The notes below the pieces were generated by a model. It was not told where the DNA came from. It was given only the letters and a program-made list of their open reading frames with translations, and ran no database searches. Source: Haplomitrium mnioides (Eukaryota; Marchantiophyta; Haplomitriopsida; Calobryales). Taken from it: a DNA stretch of 21,382 nucleotides. The number at the start of each line of letters is the position of its first letter. Within the stretch, counting starts at the first letter, position 1. Positions 8,509 through 16,859 of this stretch are shown piece by piece. A program made the translations under genes and the position numbers. Location of the stretch: the NCBI GenBank assembly GCA_049999725.1, contig JBNGIS010020795.1, positions 1 through 21,382 of the forward strand, in the 5' to 3' direction.

Positions 8509-8841
8509 TTTTTCATTTTTTTTCTTTTTGGACTAACTCAAAGCTCAATGCTCGTATGGGCTTCTGAGTCCAAGCACGCTTGGACTTGAGAGTCCATGTG
8601 CGCATAGACATGAGAGTCCATGCGTGCTTGGACTTGGGAGTGCATGTACGTAGAGACTCACATTGTTAAGTCCATGCACGCATGGACTCCCACGTCCATG
8701 AGCGCATGGACTATCAAGTCCATGCACGCAAGAACTCCCTAGTCTTTTTTTTATCTTAGATTGAATGTTTAGTACATTTTTAATCATTTGTAAGCACATG
8801 TAGACTTTTTGTTTAACATGTTTGATTGTTTTTTTTTTCAG
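8491..8841 (+). other. Intron 1 of the methyltransferase gene (copy 2)
   Basis: The acceptor is clear: T tract then CAG at 8839-8841. The donor is inferred from copy 3, where exon 1 in phase 0 ends GATGGCAAG and exon 2 begins TTC ACT CAA. Here the site reads GGCAAG/GAAAG instead of GTAAG, so the donor has decayed. The intron carries the palindrome array 8565-8745. Confidence 0.5.
8565..8745. repeat. Array of about seven 20-bp palindromes, intron 1 (copy 2)
   Basis: Units of the form AGTCCATGCGCGCATGGACT at about 24-bp spacing, joined by TTGAG, TATCA or CCCAC linkers. Examples are GAGTCCAAGCACGCTTGGACTT (8569-8590), AGTCCATGCGTGCTTGGACTT (8615-8635), AAGTCCATGCACGCATGGACT (8669-8689) and ACGTCCATGAGCGCATGGACT (8692-8712). 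Departures from perfect symmetry are largely CG to TG or CA. It matches the array in copy 3 intron 1 (20918-21066). Confidence 0.8.
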
Positions 8842-10100
8842 CTCACTCAATTTTTAGCGAACTTTGTGGATGCATACCAAGATGTGAAGCGTGTCGAACA
8901 TGATGTTATCAAGATAGCCGTCAACATCAAACTGTTGACGCTTAAGCAAGGTGTCCACATTGAGCAGCTTGTGTCGCATCCAAGCATGGCAACCATGTCA
9001 AAGGCAACAACACCATGAACATTAGCTACAAAAAGAGAAAGGTGATGAAGCTAGTCAAGGCTCAAAAAAAGAAGAAACAGACTGTCCCAAAGAAGAAGCA
9101 TGTACGAGCTCCAATTATTGAGGAGGAGCCAGTGCCCTCCCAATCTCCAAGAAGGTCCTCTTCTATGTCCCCTTCGTCTTCAACATCGAGTAGCTCAGGG
9201 GAGGAAACAGAGCTAGAGCCAGTTCAAGCTCCAACATCAAGAGTGAAAAGGCAATCGCATAAAGGGATGCAAACCTTTCAAGAGCATGAGCAAATGGACT
9301 CTCATGTAGTGTTTGAGGAAGACAAAAATAAAATCAGGGAGTCTGCAATCCAAGGATGCAGAGTCCGAGAAGAAGCGATTACAATTCAGTTGGAAAATTT
9401 AAATCTTCCAAAATCTGGAATGGACAACTGGGGGCCATTTCAGATTAGGAGGTTGAATGAAGACTTTGTTGAGCTTTTGGCGCAAAGAATGCTAACCACT
9501 AAATATGCGCACAGTTTTTTTATTGTTATCATTGATCCAAAGTGTGGGTTAAAGAATAAGTCAAAGTTTGATGTGAAGAACCCTAACAAGTATCAATGCA
9601 AGATTGTTGTTTTCTATTCCAAATAGAGTCTTGGCAATATCTGAACCAGAATATAATACACTTTTGTGATGTGCAAACGGTTATATATTCATGTGTCACA
9701 AGGTTTTTTTAATGTATATGATGATTTCTAAAAGGTTCACGTTAAAATCTTTTGTCTTGTGGAGGTCTTGTTTGACTGCTGACAGTAAATTGTTTCTTCT
9801 TGTTTGAGTATGCAGTCGTTTTCCTTCTAGAGACTTGACAGGGTCTACAACCTACGACAATCTATTAGTCTGAAGAACCCACCACAATCTTAATATCAAG
9901 TCTTCAATATTACAGAATTTCCCAATGGAGGTTTCGGTATTTTAAAGTAATTCCCAATGAGATTTAAGGTGATGTTTCAATATCAGCTACCAAAGGATTC
10001 TCACAGTATATATATATGTCTTTCACAAAATGGCTATTAGCAAATGGCTGTTAGCCCTTGGGCTGCTTGTCTAAAATCTTGGCAGCGTTGTAAAACCAAC

Positions 10101-10147
10101 TCTCTTTTGGGCTACAAAACCACTTCTCTTTTGGGTTACAAACCACT
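10101..10147. repeat. 23/24-bp tandem repeat, two units
   Basis: TCTCTTTTGGGCTACAAAAC... at 10101-10124 is followed at once by TCTCTTTTGGGTTACAAAC... at 10125-10147, each ending in CCACT. A partial unit (AAAACCAAC) precedes them. No function is evident. Confidence 0.75.
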
Positions 10148-11031
10148 TTGATAGGTCTTAGTTCACAATTGTCAACAACTTTCATCTTGCAACAAGCTAA
10201 TGTGCAGGAGAAGGTGATGCCGATATATGCCACATCAACTCAAGATGTCTACCTACTTCATAGCTTAATTCAATGATTGGTTGAAGCAGATTATACATGT
10301 TCTTAAACTCTATTGTTATAGCATTAACTCTTTTCTTATGAGAAGTGAATTTGTAAGTTAGCAGCTCTGCAGTTGAAGCTGACAATCTCGTCCTACAAGA
10401 ACAACAATAAGTATACACTTCCAGCGTTGGGTCTGAATGCTTAAGTTTGCATTCAGACCATCTTCCAGCTTGGTAGGAGTTGATGTGATTGAATTTATGA
10501 CCAATGCATTTCTCAAGTTGTGATTTAATTTAGAGCAGTGTTCTCGGTAGCATATGGTTTGCTTCAAAGCAACTCCAAAACATAGAGGGCTAAAAAACGC
10601 TACTTATGCGTTCACCACAAGTATGAATTCTAACAACTTTTGAGCTCACTTGCATGAAAGCTGAGGCCTCCAATCTACATTTTGCAGATTAATCTACTCA
10701 AGAAATCCTATACAAGCTCAAAGATTTCTTATATGGTGCAAAGTAAGAAGGAGAGTAGGTGCAAGAAAATCATAAGTTCATTAAAGAAATTGTTGTTCAT
10801 ATAATTGGAGAATTTCACAAAATCTTGTGTTGTGATACATAGTGAAGTTTCTCCCTTCACAACCTCTTTTGAATAGTGTAAAACAACTCAAAGACCAAAT
10901 CCAAATGAGTAAGAACTCATAGTGAACTCTAATAGAGTTCTCCAACCAAATACCAATAAGGCAAAGAAACCAAAGAACCCAAGTGATTTGAGAAGAATTC
11001 CACAATGAGAAGTGCGATTATGAAGCTCTTT

Positions 11032-11039
11032 TATTTATA
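11032..11039 (-). promoter_or_regulatory. Possible TATA box on the minus strand of the foreign block
   Basis: TATAAATA on the minus strand within GTATAAATAAAAGAGC. Its position near one end of the block would suit an outward or LTR-type promoter. There is no supporting gene, so this is weak. Confidence 0.2.
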
Positions 11040-11099
11040 CAAAAGAAGAAGTTGTCATCCCTCTTTCTTCACTTCCAATTTCAACCTTAGAATTGATCA

Positions 11100-11177
11100 C
11101 TTAGAAGTCACTTCTAATTTCAATCCTAAAATTGCTTACTTAGAAGTCACTTCTAATTTCAACCCTAAAAGCTTTAA
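11100..11177. repeat. 39-bp tandem repeat, two units plus a partial one
   Basis: CTTAGAAGTCACTTCTAATT... at 11100-11138 and again at 11139-11177, each with TTCAAYCCTAAAA downstream. A diverged partial unit (CTTCACTTCCAATTTCAACC) precedes them near 11068. Each unit includes the short inverted repeat AGAAGTCACTTCT. Confidence 0.75.
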
Positions 11178-11373
11178 AAGTAACTTTGAAGTCAATTAAT
11201 CTTATCTCAATTCAACCCTAAAAATAACCCTCTACCACTTCCTTCACTCCTCTTTATTTACTTATAAATAACACAACTAGAAGTTAAGTACATTTTTACT
11301 CGTTGTAAACACTTGTAGACTTTTTGTTTAACATGTTTGATTGTTTTATTTTTATTTTTTTATTTTTTTTCAG

Positions 11374-12816
11374 TTCACTCAATTTTTGGCGGACTTTGTG
11401 GATGGCTACCAAGATGCGAAGCACGTCGAACGTGATTTTATCAAAATGGCCATCAACATCAAACTGCTGAAGCCCAAGCAAGGCATCCACATTTAGTAGC
11501 TTGTGTCGCATCAAAGCGTGGTGACCATATCAACTGCAGCAATACTAGGAACACTAGCTGCAAAAAAGAGAAAGGCAGTGGAGCCAGTGGAGGCAAAAAA
11601 GAAGAAACATATCATCCCAAAGAAGAAGCCTATTCCAGCTCCAAATATTGAGGAGGAGCCAACCCCCTTCTAATCTCCAACAAGGTCCTCTTCCGTGGTC
11701 CCTTCGTTTACAACACCAAGTAGCTAAGGGAGGAAACAGAGCCGCAGCCAGTTCTGGCTCCAACATCTAGATCCAAAAGGCAATCATATAAGAGGATGCA
11801 AACCTTTCAAGAGCGTGAGCAAGTGGGCCTTGAGACAGTATATGAAGAAGACAAAAATAAAATGAAGGAGTTTGCAATCCATGATGTAGAGTCTGAGAAG
11901 AAACGGTTACAATTCACTTGGAGAATTTAAATCTTCCAAAACTTAAAATGGAAAACTGGGGGTCATTTAAGATTAGGAGGTTGAATGGAGACTTTGTTGA
12001 GTGTCTAGCACAGAGAATACTCACCAACAAATATGAGCACAGTTTTTTATTGTTGTTGTTGACCAAAAATACGGGTTGAAGGAAAAGTCATAGTTTGATA
12101 TGAGGAATCTTGACAAGTATCGGTACAAGATTGCAAGAGGCAATCACAGTGCTGCCACAAGAAAAATTCTAATCACCAAAAATAGAGCAAAGAATCCAAT
12201 GCTATCACTCTGCAACTATTATGTTTATGTGGGCTTAACACCAACAAAGGTCTATATATTTGTAATAGATGACAATTACGACCAAAAGTACCGATTGGAA
12301 ATAATGGCATTATAGGTTTGTCGAGAGTGGGATGGTTTCATCCCAAAAATTAAAAAGAGAGTTGGTGTTGGAGACTTTGGAGATCAAGCCAAAGTCAACT
12401 CTTGAGAAGACAGTCACTTCTCAAGACAATTGGTTCTAGCTAGCATTCTGAAGTGGTGAGCTCTAGGATTAACAACAAAGCATTTTTTCTATGTGGGAGA
12501 AAAATACAGTAAAGGGTCAGAAGCATAAGGCCAATGGATCATTAAGAATAGAGGACATGAAGTGGACACCTTAGAGGTCCCTTCAGGGTCTTTCGAACGA
12601 AGTTAAAATAATTTTTTTGAAACAAGTGGAAGCCGAAGAGCTTCAATTGAAGAAATGTCTCACGAGCTGGAGAGACATAAAGTTTTGGCAGTAATGGTAA
12701 AGTCTTTGTGCTCCAAAGTCTATTGTAGCTTCTGGGAAGAAGCAAGAGAGGAGCACACTCTCCACACCGAGGAGTGCAAGATGTTTGCATTTTCCTCTAG
12801 TTTTGAGAAGCTTTTG
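11374..12816 (+). pseudogene. Exon 2 of the methyltransferase gene, second copy
   Basis: Starts after TATTTTTTTTCAG with TTCACTCAATTTTTGGCGG and ends at the donor CTTTTG/GTAAGT. After the linker it reads RNLDKYRYKIARGNHSAATRK, then YYVYVGLTPTKVYIFVIDDN and YDQKYRLEIMAL. A later frame has LQFEKLL before the splice site (FEKLL joins GDKTF in phase 0). The YVGLTPTKVYIFVIDDN block is shared with copy 3 (YAYVGFTPIEARIFATDDN) and is probably a folded domain, but I do not recognise it. Many frameshifts and stops are present. Confidence 0.65.
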
Positions 12817-13253
12817 GTAAGTTTGTTTTTCCATTGTACATTTATTTCTCTAGAGTTGCATTGAATTTTTTGTAAATTGTCTTTTGTTTGAATAAAAATG
12901 ATTCTAAGTCCATGCGCACATGGATTATCAAGTTTGTGCGCGCAAAGACTCTCTAGTTTAGCGTGCTTGGACTATCAAGTCCATGCACGTACGGACTCTC
13001 TAGTCCAAGCTCAAAAGTGACTCTCTAGTCCCTGCGCACTTGGATATTAAAGTCCAAGCGCGTAAGAGATTGAAGTTCCTGTGCACTTGGACATTTAAGT
13101 CCATGTCCACATGGACTTCAATGTCCATCTTAGTTTGGACGTCCATGCTATTTTGGACTCTCAAGTCATTGAAAAGGTTGACTTGAGGGTCTTTGCTCGA
13201 ATGTTTTCTTCTTTAAAGTCTACATTTTTTTTCCTATTATTTTTTGTGTAAAG
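12817..13253 (+). other. Intron 2 of the methyltransferase gene (copy 2)
   Basis: Donor CTTTTG/GTAAGT at 12816/12817 and acceptor TTTTTGTGTAAAG at 13253; 437 bp. The same sites are present in copy 3 (19368/19367 and 19068/19067). Most of it is the palindrome array 12907-13168. Confidence 0.7.
12907..13168. repeat. Array of about ten palindromes, intron 2 (copy 2)
   Basis: AAGTCCATGCGCACATGGATT, AAGTTTGTGCGCGCAAAGACT, AAGTCCATGCACGTACGGACT, AGTCCAAGCGCGTAAGAGAT and AAGTCCATGTCCACATGGACT are successive units, joined mainly by CTCTCT or ATC linkers at about 25-27 bp. AGTCCATGTCCACATGGACT is palindromic except at its centre. Copy 3 intron 2 carries the matching array (19140-19277). Confidence 0.75.
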
Positions 13254-13809
13254 GGGGACAAAACTTTTAAACTAAAGCTTGCCAAAAAATTGATGGCAGG
13301 TGCCAAATGGCAAAAGAGATTGGAGGTTGAAGAAGCTCTAGAAGATCAAGACCAGCCCAAACACTTGTTTCCTACCTTTGTGCGTTTCTACTTCATTGCC
13401 AGATTGCTAGAGAGTGGAGATCAAGGCAACAAAATGATGTTGCTGATTTTCCCACTCATAGAGTTGTAAGAGATGAAGATGAGGACTAACTATCCTTTGT
13501 TGATGGACTCAACTTGGCATATTGCCAAGTCCACGGGGAGGCAAATTCTCGTCAGTTGAAGGGAATTATGAAACCTAGATGTTTCACTTTGGCAATTGCA
13601 GATATTCCTTACAGTTACAACCTTAAGGAATGCAAGCACGATGATTTTGAACCCTTTTCTAGGAATGATATTTTTGATATGGTTTCCTCTTTTGTGGCAA
13701 TCACGACTTCCGATTTTTGGTCTTTTGTAAAAATATATTCTCCGCAACAATTTGACATCGTCGAGGATGCTCTTTTGAAGGTTTGTTGTGCCATCGACCA
13801 CGACATCTT
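13254..13809 (+). pseudogene. Exon 3: motif IV region of the methyltransferase
   Basis: GDKTFKLKLAKKL at the start is followed by a Glu-rich segment (RLEVEEALEDQD) and FYFIARLLESGDQG. A frame change near 13470 leads to VRDEDED, FVDGLNLAYCQVHGEANSRQ and then CFTLAIADIPYSYNLKECKH. A long tail follows (DIFDMVSSFVAITTSDFW and FVKIYSPQQFDIVEDALLKV). DIPY stands where DPPY or DPPW is expected; copy 3 has VIPY there. The donor is CATCTT/GTAAGT. Confidence 0.65.
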
Positions 13810-13907
13810 GTAAGTTCTTTTTTGATTTTTTGGTTTTTTTGTTTGCCTTGTTTAGTTTTTCCACACTATGTTTCAAGTGTGTGATTCGTTTGTTTTTCTT
13901 ACTATAG
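13810..13907 (+). other. Intron 3 of the methyltransferase gene
   Basis: 98 bp, GTAAGT to TTACTATAG, T-rich throughout. It joins ATC TT to A GAC, giving DILDKSNIHHSGG across the junction. The copy 3 intron (18513-18413) has the same donor but its acceptor AG has become AT. Confidence 0.75.
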
Positions 13908-14547
13908 AGACAAAAGCAATATTCATCATTCTGGTGGTCCAAAAATTGCTCACGCCCAAGAGTATTGGACTGTGGACTATTGGACAAAGAAGGGAAAGAG
14001 GAGCATGAGGCTCTTTAACTTGCAACCTGCTGATGCTAGTGGTTGTCTTCGGCAAAATATGCGGAGTGTGTTCAATTGCCATGTTGTGTTGGCTAAACTA
14101 AAACATCCAAGAGATGATTATCTGGTAAATATTTACCAAAAGTCCCATGCTCTTTATAATTTTTTCATTGACCATTTATCAACATAGCAAGATTGGATCT
14201 TAGATCTTTGCTCTAGGTCCGACACATGCCTTGTCTGTGATTTGAAGCTGATGCAAAATTACATCATTGTAGAATATGATAGATGTCAATATATCTACAT
14301 GCCTCAGAAAGTTTTGACGATGGCTTCTTTGTTATACGAGATGATTGAATCGCATATAGTATATGCTTACCACAAGGAGCCTGTTCCTCTTGGTATTGCA
14401 TGTGCTACTAGTGATTGTATTGCCATTTTTGGGACTGGAAAGTCTCAGCAAGACTCTCTAACGGTTGCAAATGCTGAAGCTTCTCAACCACTTGATTTAT
14501 ATGAGACAATTCCTCTTGAAGAGGATAGAGTTGTAGCATTAGAGTGA
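13908..14547 (+). pseudogene. Exon 4: SAM-binding end of the methyltransferase
   Basis: A long open stretch of about 92 codons reaches FIDHLST, then a TAG, then DWILDLCSRSDTCLVCDLKL, IIVEYDRCQYIYMPQKVLTM and LYEMIESHIVYAYHKEP. In beta-class enzymes the C-terminal part carries HP...K/P (motif X) and LD-F/C-SGSGT (motif I), followed by an acidic residue in the next strand (here VEYD). The final 40 residues are Ser, Thr and Glu rich and end VVALE. Copy 3 supports the same layout. Confidence 0.7.
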
Positions 14548-15393
14548 TGTAATATTTGTAAATTATAAATTTTTTTCTTCACAAAATTTTATTTGCTGAA
14601 GTTTCAATCTTATTGCCTTCCAAATCCAATTTAAGTCTTTTCATCACGACTCAATTTCTTGCGCAAAATGGTTTTGAACAAAACGTATCAGTTTTTATAA
14701 AAATTAGCAATGAAGTCTGTGTTGGGATGTACATTCACTTTCTTTTTTCGTTTTTTGTTCAAGTTTTCTTTAATCCTTAGTTTCTGATGTCCCTTCCTAG
14801 ATGAGCTTCTACATTCTCTGCTTCCAATTACTCAGTAGTTTATGTTTGCTTCAGCTCTCCACGCATGCATGGGCTTCAGTTGTTCAAGCTCAAGTTAGCT
14901 GTAGTTATTCTTGGATGCATGGATCTTTCAAACAAAGCATGCCTACACTTGGGCCTCAATTGTCCATGCGTACATAGGCTTTAACAGTCTTTTCACAATT
15001 TTTCTTCAACAATCCTCTTAGGCCAACACTTTAGAGTCGTTCAAAATTTTTTTGATAAAATTTGAATGTTTTTATCAAATTTTCAAATTATTGATATCAT
15101 TGTTGGTTTTGAAAATATTTAACAACAAATGTCGTGTTTATTTTTTTATATATTTTGTTTGGTGATGCTCATGCTTTTGAAAGATGAAATTATGAAAGCA
15201 ACTTTGTTAAAGTGCTCATAAGAAGATTTGTTTTTAATATAATGTGCACTCAAAGTGAGCCATTTTGATATATAAAAGTATATACTTTTTGCAAACGAAT
15301 ATTACTAGCGTCAAATTCATGATTTTGGATGCTAAAATTTTGAAATTGGTTTTTGCAAATGTCAAATGAAACAAGAACCTAGTAGCGGTTTCT
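14548..15393 (+). other. 3' flank and subterminal zone of the methyltransferase gene (copy 2)
   Basis: No gene seen. TTTTTCTTCACAAAATTTTATTTGC (about 14572) and AAGTCTTTTCATCACGACTCAATTT (about 14632) match the complement of about 17675-17760 in copy 3. The stretch thus belongs to the element. It contains weak palindrome units at 14865-14985 and ends at the right terminal repeat. Confidence 0.55.
14865..14985. repeat. Degenerate palindrome units, right flank of copy 2
   Basis: CTCCACGCATGCATGGGCTT (14865-14884), TTGGATGCATGGATC (14921-14935) and TGTCCATGCGTACATAGGCTT (14961-14981). They are fewer and more decayed than the tandem cluster at the same place in copy 3. Confidence 0.45.
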
Positions 15394-15413
15394 GGTTCAA
15401 AGTAGTAGTTGTT
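15394..15413 (+). repeat. Right terminal inverted repeat of copy 2
   Basis: GGTTCAAAGTAGTAGTTGTT, the complement of the left terminal repeat with one mismatch. The 33 bases before it (AACAAGAACCTAGTAGCGG-TTTCT) match copy 3 (AACAGGAACTCACTAGTGG-TTCCT) better than the sequence farther in, suggesting a conserved binding site at the tip. Confidence 0.65.
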
Positions 15414-16839
15414 GCGAGTGGCAATACTACAAGAAGATCTTAAAATGAAGCTTGGTTTTGAAGGTAGTAGATCGCCATAATAGAGGAGTCATAAATCAAC
15501 AAGAAGAGCAAGATNNNNNNNNNNNNNNNNNNNNNNNNNNNNNNNNNNNNNNNNNNNNNNNNNNNNNNNNNNNNNNNNNNNNNNNNNNNNNNNNNNNNNN
15601 NNNNNNNNNNNNNNAGAAAGTTTGAAGTAATAAACCCAAAACCTTTACTAACGAAAAATTTTGCACAGAAAAGTTGGATAGACGAAAAAATTTGATAGTT
15701 CATTCTTCACTTCAACTCAAAATTTTAATATCGAATAATATTAAAAACAAAAAATAGTAAAAATATTTACTCTAGCTGGGAGGGGGAACCGCCCTTATAT
15801 TTTTCTAGCTTTCTATTCTATTGAATTCAATGTCACCATGTGGACCAAAGGTGGACAAACAAGCAGCAAGGGTTTAGGCCAGCCATACCTCCAAATCAAG
15901 GGAATACAAAAGGCCCTACTCATAGGCTCTTGAAAGGCTTAGAGATGGTGCTTCTTTTCTAGACCCATCAGCTTTTTACATTCTTCTTATAAGACTAAGT
16001 AGACTATGATAGTGGTTGGAGATTAACTAAGCTATTATATTATCGAAGCAATAGCCAAACCTCTTGATTATCTACCAACGATAAGTCTACCAAAGCTATA
16101 AGATCATTTCCAAACCACAAGTTTATTGTTTATGAAGCACGGTTGGGCAGCCAAACCAGGTCAGACACTCAACTCTAAGTTTTTCAAAAAATTTCAAAGA
16201 AGTAGATATAACAACATGAAACTTTGATCATATACACAATTTACAGCCATAATTTTGGTTTTGAAGGCTTGAACTTCGTCATATGAGCTTGTGCAACCTA
16301 TTTCACATCAATAGTCACTTGATTATATGAAGAATCGACTACAAACAAGCAAACTTTAAGAGTTTCTCATAAATCAATATTTTTTCAAAGATTCGGATCT
16401 CAAGAAAATTTTGAGAAGTTAATTTCATATCTGAAACATTACTTATCGATTTCAAAATGAGAGACAACCTATTGCTGCTATCAATTCAAGATTCAACAAT
16501 CAACTCATGGTTTAAGAGATTGAATACCCTAAAACTAGAATGGAAGAAATCATATAATTCAGATAGATTAAAGATCTGCATCCATGATAGTTTTTGGAGA
16601 GTTTGATCCAAACCAAATCCTAAACTTTGAGATCAATTTCTAGAGATTGTTGCAATTACACAATCCCAAGTACATCAACACAAGTTATTGGACCATCTTA
16701 AGAATTCAAGCACATATGGTGACATTATTGGTATATCAAGTCACTTTAGAAGAAAAGACTAGAACTTGAGTTTAATCAAAATCAACCAGGCACTTATCAT
16801 GAGAAGATATAAGAATTGCTATTGCGTGAAGATTATTTC
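15414..16839. other. Spacer between copies 2 and 3, with the assembly gap
   Basis: About 1.3 kb of readable sequence, AT-rich and without a convincing gene, RNA gene or element signature. A GC-richer patch CTGGGAGGGGGAACCGCCC at 15776-15794 stands out but belongs to no frame I can support. This is presumably host DNA or unrelated old repeats. Confidence 0.4.
15515..15614. other. Assembly gap (100 N)
   Basis: Exactly 100 N, the usual placeholder for a gap of unknown size. The distance between copies 2 and 3 is therefore not known, and the two sides may be joined only by scaffolding. Confidence 0.95.
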
Positions 16840-16859
16840 AACATCCGCTACTTTGAACC
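16840..16859 (-). repeat. Terminal inverted repeat of copy 3
   Basis: AACATCCGCTACTTTGAACC matches the left terminal repeat of copy 2 at 18 of 20 positions. The adjoining inward bases contain GGAACCACTAGTGAGTTCC (16861-16879), an inverted repeat centred on ACTAGT. Confidence 0.65.

Larger units (their letters stand above)
8104..9605 (+). pseudogene. Methyltransferase gene, 5' part (exon 1 and truncated exon 2)
   Basis: Exon 1 (8104-about 8490) reads SPQILPVFTLSKVASHVN, then PDQHLYFFASEGQNFYLN, then ITMIREGQQANTELL and KRFCFSKMNERDIFAR. It aligns with copy 3 exon 1 (PNQHLYLFADEGEKFNLG, ITMIREGKKANIELL). TAG codons at 8233-8235 and 8383-8385 kill it. Exon 2 starts at 8842 after TTTTTTTTTCAG with LTQFLANFVDAYQDVKRVEHD. 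It passes through a Lys-rich segment (KKKKQTVPKKKHVRAP), an EEEPVPS motif and a Ser-rich linker, then PFQIRRLNEDFVELLAQRML and IDPKCGLKNKSKFDVKNPN. It breaks off at about 9605, inside a stretch that continues in copies B and C. A frameshift lies near 9015. I recognise no known domain in this half. Confidence 0.7.
9606..11287. mobile_element. 1.7-kb foreign block between the two exon 2 copies
   Basis: Sequence similarity to the methyltransferase gene stops at about 9605 and starts again at about 11288, at a point that corresponds to about 8768 in intron 1. In between I find no conserved gene. It holds small direct repeats (10101-10147 and 11100-11177), a doubled AAAATGGCTATTAGCAAATGGCTGTTAG segment at 10027-10054 (interrupted here only by its own repeat unit), and a TATAAATA on the minus strand near 11032-11039. 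It could be a solo LTR, a DNA element or filler from a rearrangement. I could not identify terminal repeats or a target duplication. Confidence 0.4.
11288..14547 (+). pseudogene. Methyltransferase gene, 3' part (exons 2 to 4), beta-class amino-methyltransferase-like
   Basis: Begins in intron 1. Exon 2 (11374-12816) repeats the copy A segment, with about one mismatch in six bases where I compared them, and continues beyond it. Exon 3 (13254-13809) opens GDKTFKLKLAKKLMAGAK and holds GIMKPRCFTLAIADIPYSYN, whose DIPY is a motif IV-like catalytic tetrapeptide. Exon 4 (13908-14547) reads IHHSGGPKIAHAQEYWTVDY, LKHPRDDYLVNIYQKSHALY, DWILDLCSRSDTC and VEYDRCQYIYMPQKVLTMAS. The order motif IV then motif I is that of beta-class N6-adenine or N4-cytosine methyltransferases. 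Copy 3 keeps FGTG where this copy has SDTC, so a GSGTG-like SAM loop was ancestral. Stops (TAG in exon 2, TAG after DHLST in exon 4) and a frame change near 13470 show decay. The stop is at 14545-14547. Confidence 0.75.
2568..15413 (+). mobile_element. Element copy 2, apparently end to end, carrying DUF7869 and methyltransferase genes
   Basis: About 12.8 kb bounded by matching inverted terminal motifs: AACAACTGCTACTTTGAACC at 2568-2587, and GGTTCAAAGTAGTAGTTGTT at 15394-15413, whose complement matches at 19 of 20 positions. Reading inwards, each end has a long non-coding subterminal zone with palindrome clusters and then the 3' end of a gene. The two genes diverge from a shared intergenic region near 7676-8103. 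Copy 1 supports the left boundary and copy 3 the right one, because homology ends at the same point in each. No target-site duplication is obvious (CAAGCAAA left, GCGAGTGG right). Removing the internal 9606-11287 block and the duplicated exon segment suggests an original size of about 10 kb. I do not recognise the element as a described superfamily. Confidence 0.65.

Noticed and set aside
8565-8745. CRISPR-like regular array of short repeats
   Set aside because: The spacing is regular but the repeats are themselves palindromes with short, similar linkers, and they lie inside introns of a eukaryotic gene. There are no unique spacers and no cas genes.
9606-11287. Solo LTR
   Set aside because: A TATA-like box is present, but I could not find TG...CA ends or a short target duplication at the breakpoints, so I left it as unidentified.
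12542-12864. Overlapping frames on both strands near the exon 2 end
   Set aside because: They are shadows of exon 2; only the plus-strand frame matching copy 3 (ERHKVLAVMVKS) is supported.
13908-14547. Dam-like (alpha class) methyltransferase as in DIRS retrotransposons
   Set aside because: The SAM motif lies after the DIPY motif, the reverse of the alpha-class order, and no tyrosine recombinase or reverse transcriptase is visible.
2568-15413. Target-site duplication flanking copy 2
   Set aside because: The bases directly outside the two termini (CAAGCAAA left and GCGAGTGG right) do not match. It may have decayed, or the true boundary may be a few bases away.
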